DNA from: Chlorocebus sabaeus
Taxonomy: Eukaryota > Chordata > Mammalia > Primates > Cercopithecidae
Length of the DNA: 64,000 bases
Assembly (NCBI RefSeq): GCF_047675955.1
Contig: NC_132918.1
Location: 90,077,106 to 90,141,105, forward strand
Direction: 5' to 3'
Under the pieces are notes generated by a model that ran no database searches, was not told the DNA's origin, and saw only the letters and a program-made list of their open reading frames with translations. The stretch's first letter is position 1, and every line of letters begins with the position of its first letter. Both the position numbers and the translations under genes were made by a program. Positions 45,858 through 56,970 of this stretch are shown here, one piece after another.

Positions 45858-46199
45858 CACTCCAGCATCAGCAGGAGCCCTGAGGCCTGAAGCCAGGGCC
45901 TGACGAGGCCTCCTGGTCCCAGTGGCCTCCCCAAATGACCCAGGCCACAGTTTGGCTTCCTAACTCCTGCAGAGCGGTGACCTCAAGCCTGGAGCCTCAC
46001 AGAGACCTTGAGGGCTGCCTCCCACCCCCTCCCTCTCTCACCCTGGTTTCCCTGCAAGCTCCACTTCCGTACCCTTTGTTCCTGTTCACTCCAGGATCTT
46101 GTAGCAGAGCCAGATCACCTGCTGCTGCTAAAAAGGGAAGTTTTACAATCGTGGGTAGAGGTAGGCAGTCAGATTTAGGAAAAAAGCGGGATATCTGTT
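45858..46199. other. Unique sequence
   Basis: Nothing recognised. Confidence 0.5.
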
Positions 46200-46215
46200 A
46201 AAATTTAAATTTCAG

Positions 46216-46512
46216 GGTCGGGTGTGGTGACTCATACCTGTAATCTCAGCACTTTGGGAGGCCGAGGCGAGTGGATCACTTGAGGTCAGGAGTTTGAGAC
46301 CAGCCTGGCCAACATGGCTACTAATAATACAAAAATTAGTCGGGAGTGGTGGCTTGTGCCTATAGTCCCAGCTTCTCGGGAGGCTGAGGCAGGAGAATTT
46401 CTTGAACCCAGGAGGCGGTGGCTGCAGTGAGCCAAGGTGTGCCACTGCACTCCAGCCTGGGCAGCAGAGAGAGACTCTGTCTTTAAAAAATAATAAAATA
46501 ATAAAATTTTAA
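46216..46512 (+). mobile_element. Alu (S-like)
   Basis: Dimeric Alu with a small deletion (ATGGCTACTAATAATAC). An exact 16-bp duplication AAAATTTAAATTTCAG lies at 46200-46215 and 46513-46528. Confidence 0.95.
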
Positions 46513-46834
46513 AAAATTTAAATTTCAGATAAACAATAAACAATTATTTAGTATAAGTATGTCCCGTGCAGTATTTAGGACATATTTACCATACAAAATA
46601 CTTATTTGTTATTTATGTGAAGCTCCATTTAACTGGGTGCCCTGTATTTTAACTGGCAACCCCATATGCCTGGGGGAGGGACTGAGTAGGAGGAGTCCAG
46701 AGGAACAAAGCATCTGGTGAAGAAAACACAAAGAGGAGTGAAGATTAGGGGAGGGAGGGAGGAAGGGAGGGGAAATGCTCTTTCATGAGGGTCCCTCTCA
46801 CAACAGAAAATTCCACTGTGACTTCATTTGAGTT

Positions 46835-46960
46835 CTCCAGTAATTCTGTGTGTTAGAGATATTTATCCGCTTTCAGACAAAACAACAGAGGGTCAGAGAA
46901 CCCAGTGACTCGCCAAGTGTCAGACGGGAATTCACTTCTGAGTACGACCCGATGCTGGTT
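46835..46960 (-). mobile_element. MIR fragment
   Basis: ACAACAGAGGGTCAGAGAAC, CTCGCCAAGTGTCAGACGGG. Confidence 0.6.
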
Positions 46961-49900
46961 CCTCCACATCAAGCTTCTTCACCTGCTGGCACACCTTTAT
47001 AATTGCTCTCGGCTGCACACAGAGACGGCACAGAAGTTTACTTTTCTAATACTTTCATAAGGAAACAAATTCAAAATGGCGCATCTTTACAAAATACAGT
47101 CGCCTGTCTTTTAGATTCTCCTCTTGGCCACTTATCCCAACTAAACACATCAGCACTGAGGACCTGTCCAGGGGTTTCGCTCCTGAGGAAGAGACAGATA
47201 AAAGGTCAGAGAAAGGAAGGGCGACGTTCCACCCGAGATGACGACAGCACTATGATCTGCAGATGGGGAAGGTCACGGGACGCTGGACGCAACAGAATCT
47301 CAACAGGGACCCAAGAGAGAAAGGCTCCTCTCTCCCTGCACTAATATCCCATGATCCCCGTGTCCCTTGCCAGAAAACACTGTCAGTCCCATGGATCTAG
47401 GATTACAGAATCCTATAAGATTTACACAGAAAATATAAAAATTTGGGGGGGGTGGGGACTGTGAAACACTGTGAAAAAAACTATTTGTCAGATGGACAAT
47501 GGGGAAAAACTTCTCCTCCCCCACCTCCTCCAAGCTTCTAACATCCATGGCACACAACACAGGGGAGACTGCCATAAAAAAATGACTTAAAATGTGTGAT
47601 TTTGAGGTAAACTATGGGACAAGTGACTATAAAAATGACACAGCTGGGAAGATCCAAATCTGTTCTTGCTCAGCAAGTTTCCAGATCAAAATGTGCCTGC
47701 TTACCTAGTCAAGATTTGGTTTCGTGCTGTTTTGTTTTTAAATTTTCCTTTCATATAGATGCTAGCATGTTCTTCTTAAAACACTTGTCCCCCTCACTCT
47801 CCTCTCTGGGGAGACCCGTTGGTGGTCAGAGCCCACTGCCAGTTCCATGGAAGTCCCAGGCAGGGGTAAGAGGCCTCCTCTGTGGGAAGCAGTCTGACGG
47901 CCGGGCTGCGGATCCCCCAAAACAGCAATGGCCGAGCCCAGGGGCTGAGACTGCCTGCTCAAGAGCAAGGCTGGCTGCCCTGTCCCTGCTTCCTCTCTCC
48001 CCTTCCATTCCCATCCTCTTCCTTCTCTCAGCCTCCCCACCCGAGCCCCACTGCCAGCCAGGTGAACACTCCAAAGCAGCAGACAACTAACACTGGATCT
48101 CCCAGGTCCCCAGAGCTCCCCAGTCTTCTGAAGAAGACTGAAGAAGGCAAAAACCATGCTCAATTCCCTGTCGACCAGCCAGTACCAAGCCATTCCCAGC
48201 CCCAGCATGAGACTGCAGATGTTACCAGGCAATTCCCCAGAGCCGGCGGGGCGCAAGGCAGTGCAGGGCAGTCATCTGCAGACTCAATTCCAGAGACTAA
48301 AGGTCTCTCGAAGCATTTCAGCTGAGGGGTGGACAGAGGGAGCACGTAAAGGAGTGTAAGTCTCTGTTGATTTTTGAGGGCCCCAGCCCTGCAAACAGCA
48401 TTCTTCAGACTCCGTGGCAGCGGAGATCTCATCGTTATCATAATATAATGAACATTAAAGATGCTCAAGGTAAGAAAAACTCGGTTTCATTTCGAATCTC
48501 AAGTCTTTCAGAGCTTTCTTTCAGGAAGTCCAGACAATTAAACTGATTTTAAGTTGCACTGTTTATAAAATCCTAGATCTACAGAAAACACAAATTCTGG
48601 CCCATCCTGTCTAAGCATGATGGGGTTTCCAAGTTTCCACTTATATGACGTGAGAAGATTCCAAAGCAGACCTTGAGGCATTGGAGCTGTAACTGCATTT
48701 AATACTCAGCCCAGTTTAAATACCTCATGATACCAGTTCTCCCCGATCCCTAAAGAGCTCACCAGCAGACAGGCAACTTCCAGACGGAGGCAGGACAATG
48801 AGGGTCCAAAGGGCTGTGACCCCCAGTGCCAGAGCCAAGGAAGGGAGGACTTAGAGCTCAGCTCTTCTCCTTCTCAGGTGGGGGGACAAAGGCCCCAAGG
48901 AGGCAGAGCTGGGACTAGTATCTAGGGCTTGGGGCTCTGAGGCTCCCTCTGTTGTTACAGTAGATAGCTAGTCAGACATGAGCAGGGCAGGAGAGGGCTC
49001 CTCCACCACCAGGAATGTCAGGCGACCATCAGCTGATGGTCAGGCAGTTGTCAACTGTCGCTCTAAAGTGATAATTGGTTGCAGCCAGTGCCAGGGAAAG
49101 GCAGAGTCCCAGCAGATAGAACCTGAAACTGATGACCAGCAGCTTCCCAGTAAGATCTCAGGAGCTGGGCACGTGGGCTCAAGCATGGGCACTAGGAGGC
49201 AAAATGGTGGCCCCTCCTCTAGGAAGGCTGGACTGCTCAGGGAAGAACGGCCCCAGGGAGTGTGTGCGCAACCTCAGTAAGCACACCTGGCAGGCCACCC
49301 TCAGGGAAGCACCGGGGGAGGAGTAACACACACCCAAGAACTCCACTGTGTAAGACTCCAAGTCGAAAGTCACACAGCACGTTCGATCTCCCAAGTCACC
49401 CACTGGCCCTCTCCCAAGCGAACTTTATTTCCTTTCATTCCTGGTCTAGAGCTTTTTCATACACTTTGGGTCCTGCTCTAAAACTTGCCTTGGTCTCTCA
49501 CTCTGCCTGAGGCCCCTCCATCAAATTCTTTCTTCTGAGGAGGCAGGAAGTGAGGGTGCTGCAGACCCCCATATGGATTCACCGCTGTGAACACTATCAC
49601 CTCCCTCTGTTGGATCAAGGGCCCCAGCAGAAGATCTTCCCGGGAAAGAAGGCGGGGGAAGAAGGTGGGGAGTCTTCTACAGTTAAGATGGCAGGTGTTT
49701 ACCCAAACCCTCTCCTCTTAAGTCGCCAACCCCTGACCTCAGAGGAAGAGGCCTACCCAGTGACTCTGGGGAAACACGTGAGAGGATTATATAAGGGAGA
49801 AAAGTCCACACGGCCCAAGGAGTTATCAGCTCATTCAGGGGCCTTGCAGGAATTTCCTGTTATGTGATCTGGGTCATGCAAATAGCCACAACCGAGCTGA

Positions 49901-50224
49901 AGCTGCCTCTTCACCCCTCCCTCTGAGGGAAACACAGGCTCTTGACTCACTAGTGGCCTGTACTCTGCAGCTCTCCAACGACTGGCCCTCCCTCCAGGAA
50001 GGTCTGCAGGGGGCCAGCATCATGGTGTGCACTGAGAACAAAGAGCGGGGCCTGCCTGCGGGACGGCAAACTCCCAGCTCTTTCCGAGCAAACTCGGGCA
50101 GCTCTGCTCTGGGTGCACTGTCGCTCTGCCCGCTGGAGAAACAGCCAGCAACATGAAACTCTCAGACCCAGGGCCACGGGCCTGGTTTACCTTAATCAAA
50201 ACCCGCGTCGGCTGTTCCTTTCCT
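46961..50224. other. Long unique intronic stretch
   Basis: No transposon or gene was recognised over about 3.2 kb. Two frames of about 160 codons (47614-48090 plus, 47762-48256 minus) overlap on opposite strands and show no domains, so I treat them as chance. Confidence 0.5.
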
Positions 50225-50615
50225 TTTTTTTTTTATTTTTTAACTGTAAGATGTAGAACAAGAACATACAAAAAAGTGCACGCAAACATGAAGCCAAACA
50301 CCCAAGTGAGGAAATAAGACCTCGCGGCTCTCCAGAGCCAACCGAGCCCCACGTCCCCCACCGCCCGCCACGCAGGCTCTGGGAGGCATCACCCCCTTGG
50401 CTCTCCTTTCCCATTCTCCGCACCTGCGCGTTCATCCCTAAAGCCTCCAGGTTAGTTTCGCTCTCATCGCGCAGAGCCGTTCCCTTTTTTGCCGTCGCTG
50501 TATAGCACTCCATTGAACGAATGCGTTTTATTTATCCGTTCCGCTAAGTAGCACGTGTTTCAGTCGTTTTCAGTTTTGGCTACTGCAAATAACGCTACAG
50601 TGACTATTCAAGAAC
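50225..50615 (-). mobile_element. Old L1 (L1M) fragment
   Basis: CGCTGTATAGCACTCCATTG, TTTATTTATCCGTTC, GTTTTGGCTACTGCAAATAA and CGCTACAGTGACTATT follow antisense L1M order with heavy decay. Confidence 0.6.
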
Positions 50616-51107
50616 GGTTCTCAGGTCCTGGAGTTTCTCCACGACACACACTTGACAACCAAACGCGGCATCACCTGGAATGTGCTTCTTCGTGCTGACG
50701 ACTGATGCCAGTCTGTGTTCCAACGCGGTGCCGCCCTCCCTCCCTACAAGACCACCAGTCCACCCACTCTGCCCATAGAGAATAGGGGTCACTGGTGACT
50801 CAGGGGCCAAGAAAGCCCAGTTGGTCACTAGAAGGGAAGTTAAATCTTCCTCCGTAAGACAAAGCCCAAGGTTTTAAAATTCTGAACTTAACCAGATCCA
50901 ACAACCAAAACAACTGAGCTTTTCCGAAGAAAAAGGCCACAAACTCCCCTCAAATAACGAGGTAGCACCTACGGCTTGGGACAGACCCACCTGCCCATAC
51001 TATCAACTGTAAGCAATAAGCACAAATGTGTGCCCAAGACACCAAGTGCAGAAGGATGGGACGCCAGTAAATCCCCGTCTGCCATGGGTGGCAGAAGAGA
51101 GAGGGCG
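50616..51107. other. Unique intronic sequence next to the exon
   Basis: Nothing recognised beyond the hairpin listed separately. Confidence 0.5.
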
Positions 51108-51140
51108 GCGGGGGGAGGGTCGTGGAGGTGGCCCCCCCGC
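51108..51140 (-). promoter_or_regulatory. G-run hairpin just inside the intron
   Basis: In the sense (minus-strand) transcript a run of seven G (51138 down to 51132) starts about 15 nt after the donor GT. GCGGGGGG (complement of 51133-51140) can pair exactly with CCCCCCGC (complement of 51108-51115) across a 17-nt loop. Intronic G-runs near donors are known binding sites for hnRNP H/F that modulate splicing. A role here is inference. Confidence 0.45.
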
Positions 51141-51147
51141 AGTCATG

Positions 51148-51156
51148 ACGCACCTG
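51148..51156 (-). promoter_or_regulatory. XXYLT1: 5' splice site of the XXYLT1 exon
   Basis: On the minus strand the exon ends TTTACAG and the intron begins GTGCGTCATG. CAG|GTGCGT keeps G at +5 but has C instead of A at +4, so it is a moderate donor. Confidence 0.85.
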
Positions 51157-51286
51157 TAAACCGGCTGCATCTCCCGGGCTAGGCCAATGATGGCGCCTGG
51201 CAGGAAACTGTCAAATTCCTCAAACAACTCCCGGATGTTGGTCTTAAACTTCAGGTCTAGGTCCAGCTGAATGAGCCGCAGGATCT
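51154..51286 (-). CDS. XXYLT1: Internal coding exon of xyloside xylosyltransferase 1
   Basis: Read on the minus strand, this 133-bp exon begins with 2 bases of a split codon, has 43 whole codons and ends with 2 bases of a split Arg codon (phase 1 in, phase 2 out). It opens ILRLIQLDLDLKFKTN and ends REMQPVY. The DLD at codons 8-10 matches the DxD metal/UDP-sugar motif of retaining glycosyltransferases. I recognise the segment as XXYLT1, the ER membrane enzyme that adds the terminal alpha-1,3-linked xylose to the xylose-glucose O-glycan on EGF repeats of Notch and clotting factors, using UDP-xylose. The full protein is about 390 residues; from memory this lies a little past the middle and is the penultimate coding exon. 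It is flanked by a pyrimidine-rich acceptor and a GTGCGT donor, with no internal stop. No neighbouring exon is visible. GXYLT or LARGE relatives are less likely given the exact wording of the motif region. Confidence 0.9.
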
Positions 51287-51310
51287 CTGCGGGAAAGAGA
51301 AAAGGACAAT
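51287..51310 (-). promoter_or_regulatory. XXYLT1: 3' splice site of the XXYLT1 exon
   Basis: On the minus strand the bases before the exon are a pyrimidine-rich run (CCTTTTCTCTTTCCCGCAG) ending in AG at 51287-51288. A second AG follows immediately, so a 2-nt shifted (NAGNAG-like) acceptor is possible. The first AG keeps the flanking phases I infer for the family. Confidence 0.85.
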
Positions 51311-51666
51311 GAGACACAGGCATATCTCCCGGGAGGCTCGGCCACGGACAGAAAACGACGCGGAGGGCAGAGAAAAGGGCACTGGACTCTTACTGTTGTC
51401 AGTGAATGATGCAAAGTTACCGCTGGAACAAAAGGCCTTTCATCTACCAGCAACCCCTCCGCACTATTAGTCTTCACAAATGACTGCCGTGTCTTTTCTT
51501 CCAACTGCAGACATCCATTTTGCTTAAAACTAGGCGACCACACGCTCCAGCGTCAGCCTGCTGTCCTGATGTGACTGTTAACTGTGCACCATTTCACACT
51601 AAAAAGTATCTCATTTGGATGATACCTTATGTGGACACCCTACTTCCCTACATAAAACTCAAAGCA
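51311..51666. other. Unique intronic sequence upstream of the exon
   Basis: Nothing recognised. Confidence 0.5.
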
Positions 51667-51964
51667 GGCCAGGCACGGTGGCTCACGCCTGTAATCCCAG
51701 CACTCTGGGAGGCCGAGGTGGGTGGATCACGAGGTCAGGAGTCCGAGACCAGCCTGACCAATATTGTGAAACCCCGTCTCTACTAAAAATACAAAAATTA
51801 GCTGGGCGTGATGGCAGGCACCTGTAATTCCCACTACTCAGTAGGCTGAGGGAGGAGAATCGCTTGAACCTGGGAGGCAGAGGTTGCAGTGAGCTGAGAT
51901 TGTGCCACTGCACTCCAGCCTGGGCAACAGAGCAAGACACCATCTCAAAAAAAAGAAAAAAAAA
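51667..51964 (+). mobile_element. Alu (Y-like)
   Basis: Has the GATCACGAGGTCAGGAG block typical of younger Y elements; full dimer with an interrupted A-tail. It lies 0.4 kb upstream of the XXYLT1 exon, antisense to the gene. Confidence 0.93.
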
Positions 51965-52499
51965 AGTCAAAGTATCCAGGTGTTTCCTCTTTGGAGCACA
52001 GGTGGTAAATGACCCACACAAGACAGAGGTAAAAAACATCATGGCCTCAGGCCTTTATCAGCGCGTTCTGCAAACCCAGATGTGTGTCAAGTGAAGCTGC
52101 TGACAGAGCGAAACAGCTGAACAATCTCAGATACTCCTGTGTTTTTAATCCACTGCCTAAAAGACAGGATGAGCCCAAATTCTTCAATGTCACAATCCCC
52201 TGGCACCTAAGAGCTGCCTGCTTCCATGGCCTCCAGATGACTCCAGGCTAGACTCCAGTGCAGGAGGGAGGCACTGGTGAAGGTCCTTCCCCCATCCTTC
52301 ACACAGCCCAGCCTGACCGGGATTCTAGGTGTTGTGCCGGGCACCAGGCTGACCAGGACCCTGCCCTCAAGAGAGACACGTGGGTTGCAAAAAATAGGAG
52401 ACGCCAGTGCTAAAGCCTGAAATAGAAGAGTGGCTGTGGGAGGTCCAAAGAGTGGGGGCACGGGGTTCAGTGATGAAGTGGTGAGAGCGAGTTCCTGGT
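51965..52499. other. Unique sequence
   Basis: Nothing recognised. Confidence 0.5.
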
Positions 52500-52640
52500 A
52501 CCCAGCCTGGGAGTCAGAACACAAGAGTGCAGCTTGAATCCAGTTCTACTGCTGATTGAGCCTGTGACCCAGGGAAAGTTACTTCTCTGAACCTCAGCTA
52601 TTCCATTTGCTAAAATGGGGAGGCTCTCCTGTGCCTTGTG
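52500..52640 (+). mobile_element. MIR fragment
   Basis: GCAGCTTGAATCCAGTTCTA, CTTCTCTGAACCTCAGCTAT, TTGCTAAAATGGGGAGGC. Confidence 0.75.
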
Positions 52641-53964
52641 TGGGAAATAGCTTATGGACAGTGTTACAGGGACCCTAGAGACCTTGAGGAACAGAATTCT
52701 GGAGCAGAGCACCACACTGGCCAAATGTAGAATTCATGGGAAGGCAATTTAAGGAATTCGGGATAATTTTGCTGTAACTGAAGAAGCTCCTGATGGGAGG
52801 AACAGCCGTGCATTTAGTCAGCCCGTCAATCATCACATCGAAACCCACCACCTGCTACAGGTGCTCTCTCTTTCAAGGCCATCTAAACCCTACTTATTCT
52901 GCAAGAAGCAGTCTAAACACCCCAGACAGGCCCTGCAGGACTCATGGCTTCCTGCTCTGTGCTCCCCACATGGCTGCCTGCCTGCCTCTGGTCACGGCCA
53001 CCTGCGTACCTGTCTCCTTGAGAATGGGAATGTGCTGGGAGGGCGGGGCTCAGGACCATCAGATGCTTCTGGATGAGTGTCTTAATCTTGTCTTAATATA
53101 CCCGTCAGTAAACCTGAGCACTTCCCCTGCACTTTAGGGACCAGCTGGGAGTAAACCCAGAAACGTCCTACATAGGCCTAAGACCCTGGAATCTGAGCTG
53201 CTTCGATGTTATTTACAACTCCTCCTTCCTAAAGCACCTTCCAGGAAGGGTTAGCTTGAAGTTGGTAACACTTCACCAGGTGAGGTCCACTGACTAGGAA
53301 GGAGACAGGCGGCAACTCCAGCACAAAGTGACCCCTTCACACCCATGTAGAACGACTGAGATGGAAGGCCACGCCCTTCTATTCCCAGAGGCCAGCAGGC
53401 CCCTGAGCAGCCTGCCCTGTCGTGCAGGCCCCTGTCCAGGAGGTTAGCCCCTTTATGTAATTATGAAATAAGGCGCCAGGTTGTAAATGTCACTGTTGAA
53501 GAGAAAGATGCTTCCTAGGAATGCTGGAATTCATTAGGATGAGGTTTCTAAAGGGGCCTGTTCCTCTGGCCTCTGGTCCTTAATGTAGCCGTGTCTCTGT
53601 GGGAAATACGTGGGGGCAAGAGGGTTACACAGAACGCTGAAGGCATTGTGAGGACAAAATGAGACTGATCCACGGAAGCGACATCACAGAGAAGATGCTG
53701 GTTGGAGGAGAGCTGAAATGACAGCAGTAGGCCCACCGAAATGTAAGGAATACATGAATGAGATAACTGCCCCCAACGCCAGGAAGACATGAAACCTGTA
53801 AATCATGAGGAAAAATGCCTGAGAAAAAGGAAGACTAGACATCTACAAGACTCACAAGAACGGCCAGCACCCCAGGCTGGCTGAATGACCACCACATCCA
53901 AACCTTGAGAAAACACAACAAAAAGAATGATCTAGCATGGCAGATCTGAAAAGCCTGGTTATAA
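52641..53964. other. Mostly unique sequence
   Basis: No supported gene or confident repeat. Confidence 0.5.
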
Positions 53965-54105
53965 CTGAGGCACCTCTACCCATTTTACAGATGAGGAAAC
54001 TGAGGGCCAAGAAGAGAGACCTGTCAGGCATTACACTCAAGCTAGGTGGCAAAGCTGATCTCAGAACCCAGGTCTCCCGACTCCCTAGCTAATGCTCTTG
54101 TGTTT
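53965..54105 (-). mobile_element. MIR SINE
   Basis: CCCATTTTACAGATGAGGAA, GGTGGCAAAGCTGATC, AGAACCCAGGTCTCCCGACT. Confidence 0.85.
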
Positions 54106-54519
54106 ATTAGCCCCATCACCTCCAACCCACTCCCAACACGGGCCATAAACTCCTAGAGAACAGAGAGCATTGTGTAATGGACCAAAGGGTGTGCACAAGA
54201 CTAAACGGACACCCAACACAACTAGCTCGTGGAGTATCTGCATCACCCCGTGAAAATATCAGCAAGAAGACGAGTGAGTACAAGCTAAAGGTGTAGCTTT
54301 CAAGACCTCCAAGACCCTGTCACCACCATCGCCACCACAGCCCTGGCAGCACTCCTCAGGAGCTCCTGGCTGTCCAGGGGACTGCTTTCAGGGCTGAGAA
54401 CACCTACGCCTTCTGCCTGGGTCTGAGGCCTGGCTGGCGGCCGATACCTCTGTACAGTTACACCACAGAGGGCCACATGCACGGCCCCAGTACCAGCTGG
54501 GAGATTTTCAAACCAACAT
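54106..54519. other. Unique sequence
   Basis: Nothing recognised. Confidence 0.5.
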
Positions 54520-54645
54520 TCCCAAGGGGATGTGCGGCTGGAATTGGCGGTGGTGGATCTCACATCCAACAGGAACTTGGGTCGCTTCTGAGCCGGACGT
54601 CTCTCTGCCGAAGCACTTCTCCGTCTCCCTCCCAGTACATGGCTT
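54520..54645 (+). repeat. Local duplication, copy 1
   Basis: Shares GGAATTGGCGGTGGTGGATC, TCACATCCAACAG, AACTTGGGTC and CTCCCTCCCAGTACA with 55585-55712 in the same orientation, at roughly 85-90% identity. Not assigned to a repeat family. Confidence 0.9.
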
Positions 54646-55450
54646 GGGCCAACTCAGCTCATCATCAGCATCCAATTAAACCAGCCACAAGCATGTCATC
54701 TGACCATGGGTGGAATTACAACCCAGAGTGAGTAATTAATGATACCCAAAAATAAACAACAAAAGGAAAAAAAATTCCAGAAGAAAAAAAACGTGAGCCT
54801 TCTGTCCTCTCCTTTGCCTTCTCCTATCCCCGGAAGCAATTCTTGGCAGACACATCTTAACACACAAAAAGCAACATGCAACAAAACAGATCAAGAAATG
54901 GTGCAAAGAAAAGACATGCTCAGGTAAGCCCGGTGCCTACCATCCCGGGAAACACAACAGGCCTTCAGGGAGGGGCAGGTGAACCACGCAAGCACCTCCT
55001 CTGTCTTTCTGTTTTGAAAAGGCCTCAGAGATTTGCAGAGATAAATATTTATAACACATTAGAGGGCTTTCACTGCAGAGCGTCAGCCCAAATTCCACTA
55101 ACTGGGAGGGGGTTTAGGGAGAAGGGGAAATTATGACAGCATTAAGCTATGTGACTCCAGCGTCATGAGGCTGGGGACCTGGAAGCAGCTTCCTGGAAAG
55201 GGAGCTCATTTTCCCATTGTCCACTTTGAAATATTGCAGCAATATGCCACCTGCCTTATCATACTCTGGTGTTTTTAAATCGCTGTTCAGTAGCACCTCT
55301 GGCTGGCGGGAGCCAAAGGGCAACTGAAAGGGGTGGAGACTTCCCCTAACAGTGAGAGGATCCTGACCCCAGAGGAGGTGTTTTGAGGCCCATGGGACAG
55401 GACTGTTCCCCTGTGCTCCATCAGCCAGACCAGGCTGGCTTCCCGCACTG
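54646..55450. other. Unique sequence
   Basis: Lies between the two duplication copies; nothing recognised. Confidence 0.5.
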
Positions 55451-55562
55451 GAGGGTCCGAGCACGTGGCAGAGGGTCCGCGCGCGTGGTGGAGGGACCGA
55501 GCGCGTGGCGGAGGGACCGAGCGTGTGACGGAGGGTCTGAGCATGTGGTAGAGGGCCTGCCC
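55451..55562. repeat. 20-bp CpG-rich minisatellite, about 5.5 copies
   Basis: The unit GAGGGTCCGAGCACGTGGCA repeats in register at 55451, 55471, 55491, 55511 and 55531, then partially. A 20-bp period shifts frame each unit, so the long minus-strand frame across it is not a protein repeat. Confidence 0.95.
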
Positions 55563-55584
55563 TGCGACACACAGACCCAGGCTG

Positions 55585-55712
55585 TGTCCCCAACGGGATG
55601 TGTGGTTGGAATTGGCGGTGGTGGATCTCACATCCAACAGAAACTTGGGTCACTTCTGAGCTGGACGTTTCTCTGTCAAAGCGCTCATCTCCATCTCCCT
55701 CCCAGTACAAGG
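55585..55712 (+). repeat. Local duplication, copy 2
   Basis: Partner of 54520-54645, starting just after the 20-bp minisatellite. Confidence 0.9.
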
Positions 55713-55864
55713 CCCGGCCACAGGGCTGCTGGCTCACTATAGGAACAGGGGCTAGGAAGGAAGAAAGGGAACATGCCAAGGGTCCCAGGCCTTGGGCACA
55801 GATCCTAGGGGCTCCCCTAGCCTGACCAAATGTTCACCCTCTAGGAGCAGGGAAAGGATGTCTG

Positions 55865-56010
55865 TGTGCCAGGCCCTGGGAAGGCTTTGCATGCTGACTC
55901 AGCCCATGAACCTCCATCATGCCTCCTCGAGGTGGCTGTTAGTATCTTCCAGTTTCAGATGAGGAATCTGGTGCTCAGAGAGTTTCAGTAATTTAAGACA
56001 ACTCAGCAAA
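55865..56010 (-). mobile_element. MIR fragment
   Basis: GTGCCAGGCCCTGGGAAGGC, AGATGAGGAATCTGGTGCTC, AGAGAGTTTCAGTAATTTAA. Confidence 0.7.
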
Positions 56011-56364
56011 AAAGGCTCCGGGTAGAGAGCAATTACAGATTTGCCTCACTCGATAGTTTGCTTGATCCACCGCACATTTCTGAGAAAAGGCTTCAGACAT
56101 CTCTGAAGTCCCTTTTAAAGTCCTATTGTCTTTATGAGCCAGGAATCCTTCCACATCAAGAGTGAAGACAGCAGACAACTCCAGATCATCTCTGTACAGT
56201 GGCTGGGGCTTCATGGACAGAACCCCCAATCACAACCACCTCCCGCAAGACCCTCATCTCCAAAAAGCGTGAAGACTATTGGGATTCCCTTTCATTGACA
56301 AGGACCAATAGAGAAACTTCTGGAAGAAAGGGTTTTATGCCACAAAAGTTGAAAAGAAGCTTTT
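56011..56364. other. Unique sequence
   Basis: Nothing recognised. Confidence 0.5.
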
Positions 56365-56410
56365 AATGACAATAGCCAACTTGTATCAATGCATTACACT
56401 CACTGAATCA

Positions 56411-56652
56411 TCTACTCTATGAGATACATATATATATTATATATATATTTTATATATATATACATATATAATATATATATTTTATATATATACATATATA
56501 TTATATATATTTATATATACATATATATTATATATATATTTTATATATATACATATATATTATATATTTTATATATATAATATATATATTTTATATATAT
56601 ACATATATATATTTTATATATATATACATATATATTTTATATATATATATAT
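56411..56652. repeat. AT-rich satellite-like array
   Basis: About 240 bp of TATA with recurring ATTTTATATATA and ATACATATATA blocks, running into the T-tail of a minus-strand Alu. Strongly self-complementary. Confidence 0.95.
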
Positions 56653-56946
56653 TTTTTTTTTTTTGAGATGGAGTCTCGCTCTGTTGCCCTGGCTGGGGTG
56701 CAATGGCGCAGTCTTGGCTCATTGCAACCCCTGCCTCCTGGGTTCAAGCAATTCTCCTGCCTCAGCCTCCTGAGTAGCTGGGACTACAGGCGCACGCCAC
56801 TACACCCGGCTAATTTTTGTATTTTTAGTAGAGACAGGGTTTCACCATGTTGGCCAGGCTGGTCTCGAACTCATGAACTCAGGTAATCCACCTGCCTTGG
56901 CCTCCCCAAGTGCTGGGATTACAGGTGTGAGCCACCACGCCCGGCC
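56653..56946 (-). mobile_element. Alu (S-like)
   Basis: T-run at 56653-56664, full dimer, ending CACGCCCGGCC. Confidence 0.95.
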
Positions 56947-56970
56947 CTGAGATTAACATTATTTCTATTT

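Larger units (their letters stand above)
1..51153 (-). other. XXYLT1: XXYLT1 intron downstream of the exon (partial)
   Basis: All sequence at lower coordinates than the exon is inferred to be intron, because the gene runs on the minus strand and no open frame here resembles the following part of the enzyme. The next exon lies outside the window, so this intron exceeds 51 kb. It holds most of the repeats listed here and the miRNA-like hairpin at 30 kb. Antisense or nested non-coding transcripts cannot be excluded from sequence alone. Confidence 0.75.

Noticed and set aside
47614..48256. Overlapping frames of about 160 codons on opposite strands
   Set aside because: No domain, no splice or promoter context, and GC-rich chance openness.
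55147..55779. 210-codon minus-strand frame with LGPSATRSVPPPRA-like repeats
   Set aside because: It crosses a 20-bp minisatellite whose period is not a multiple of three and a local duplication; no known family.
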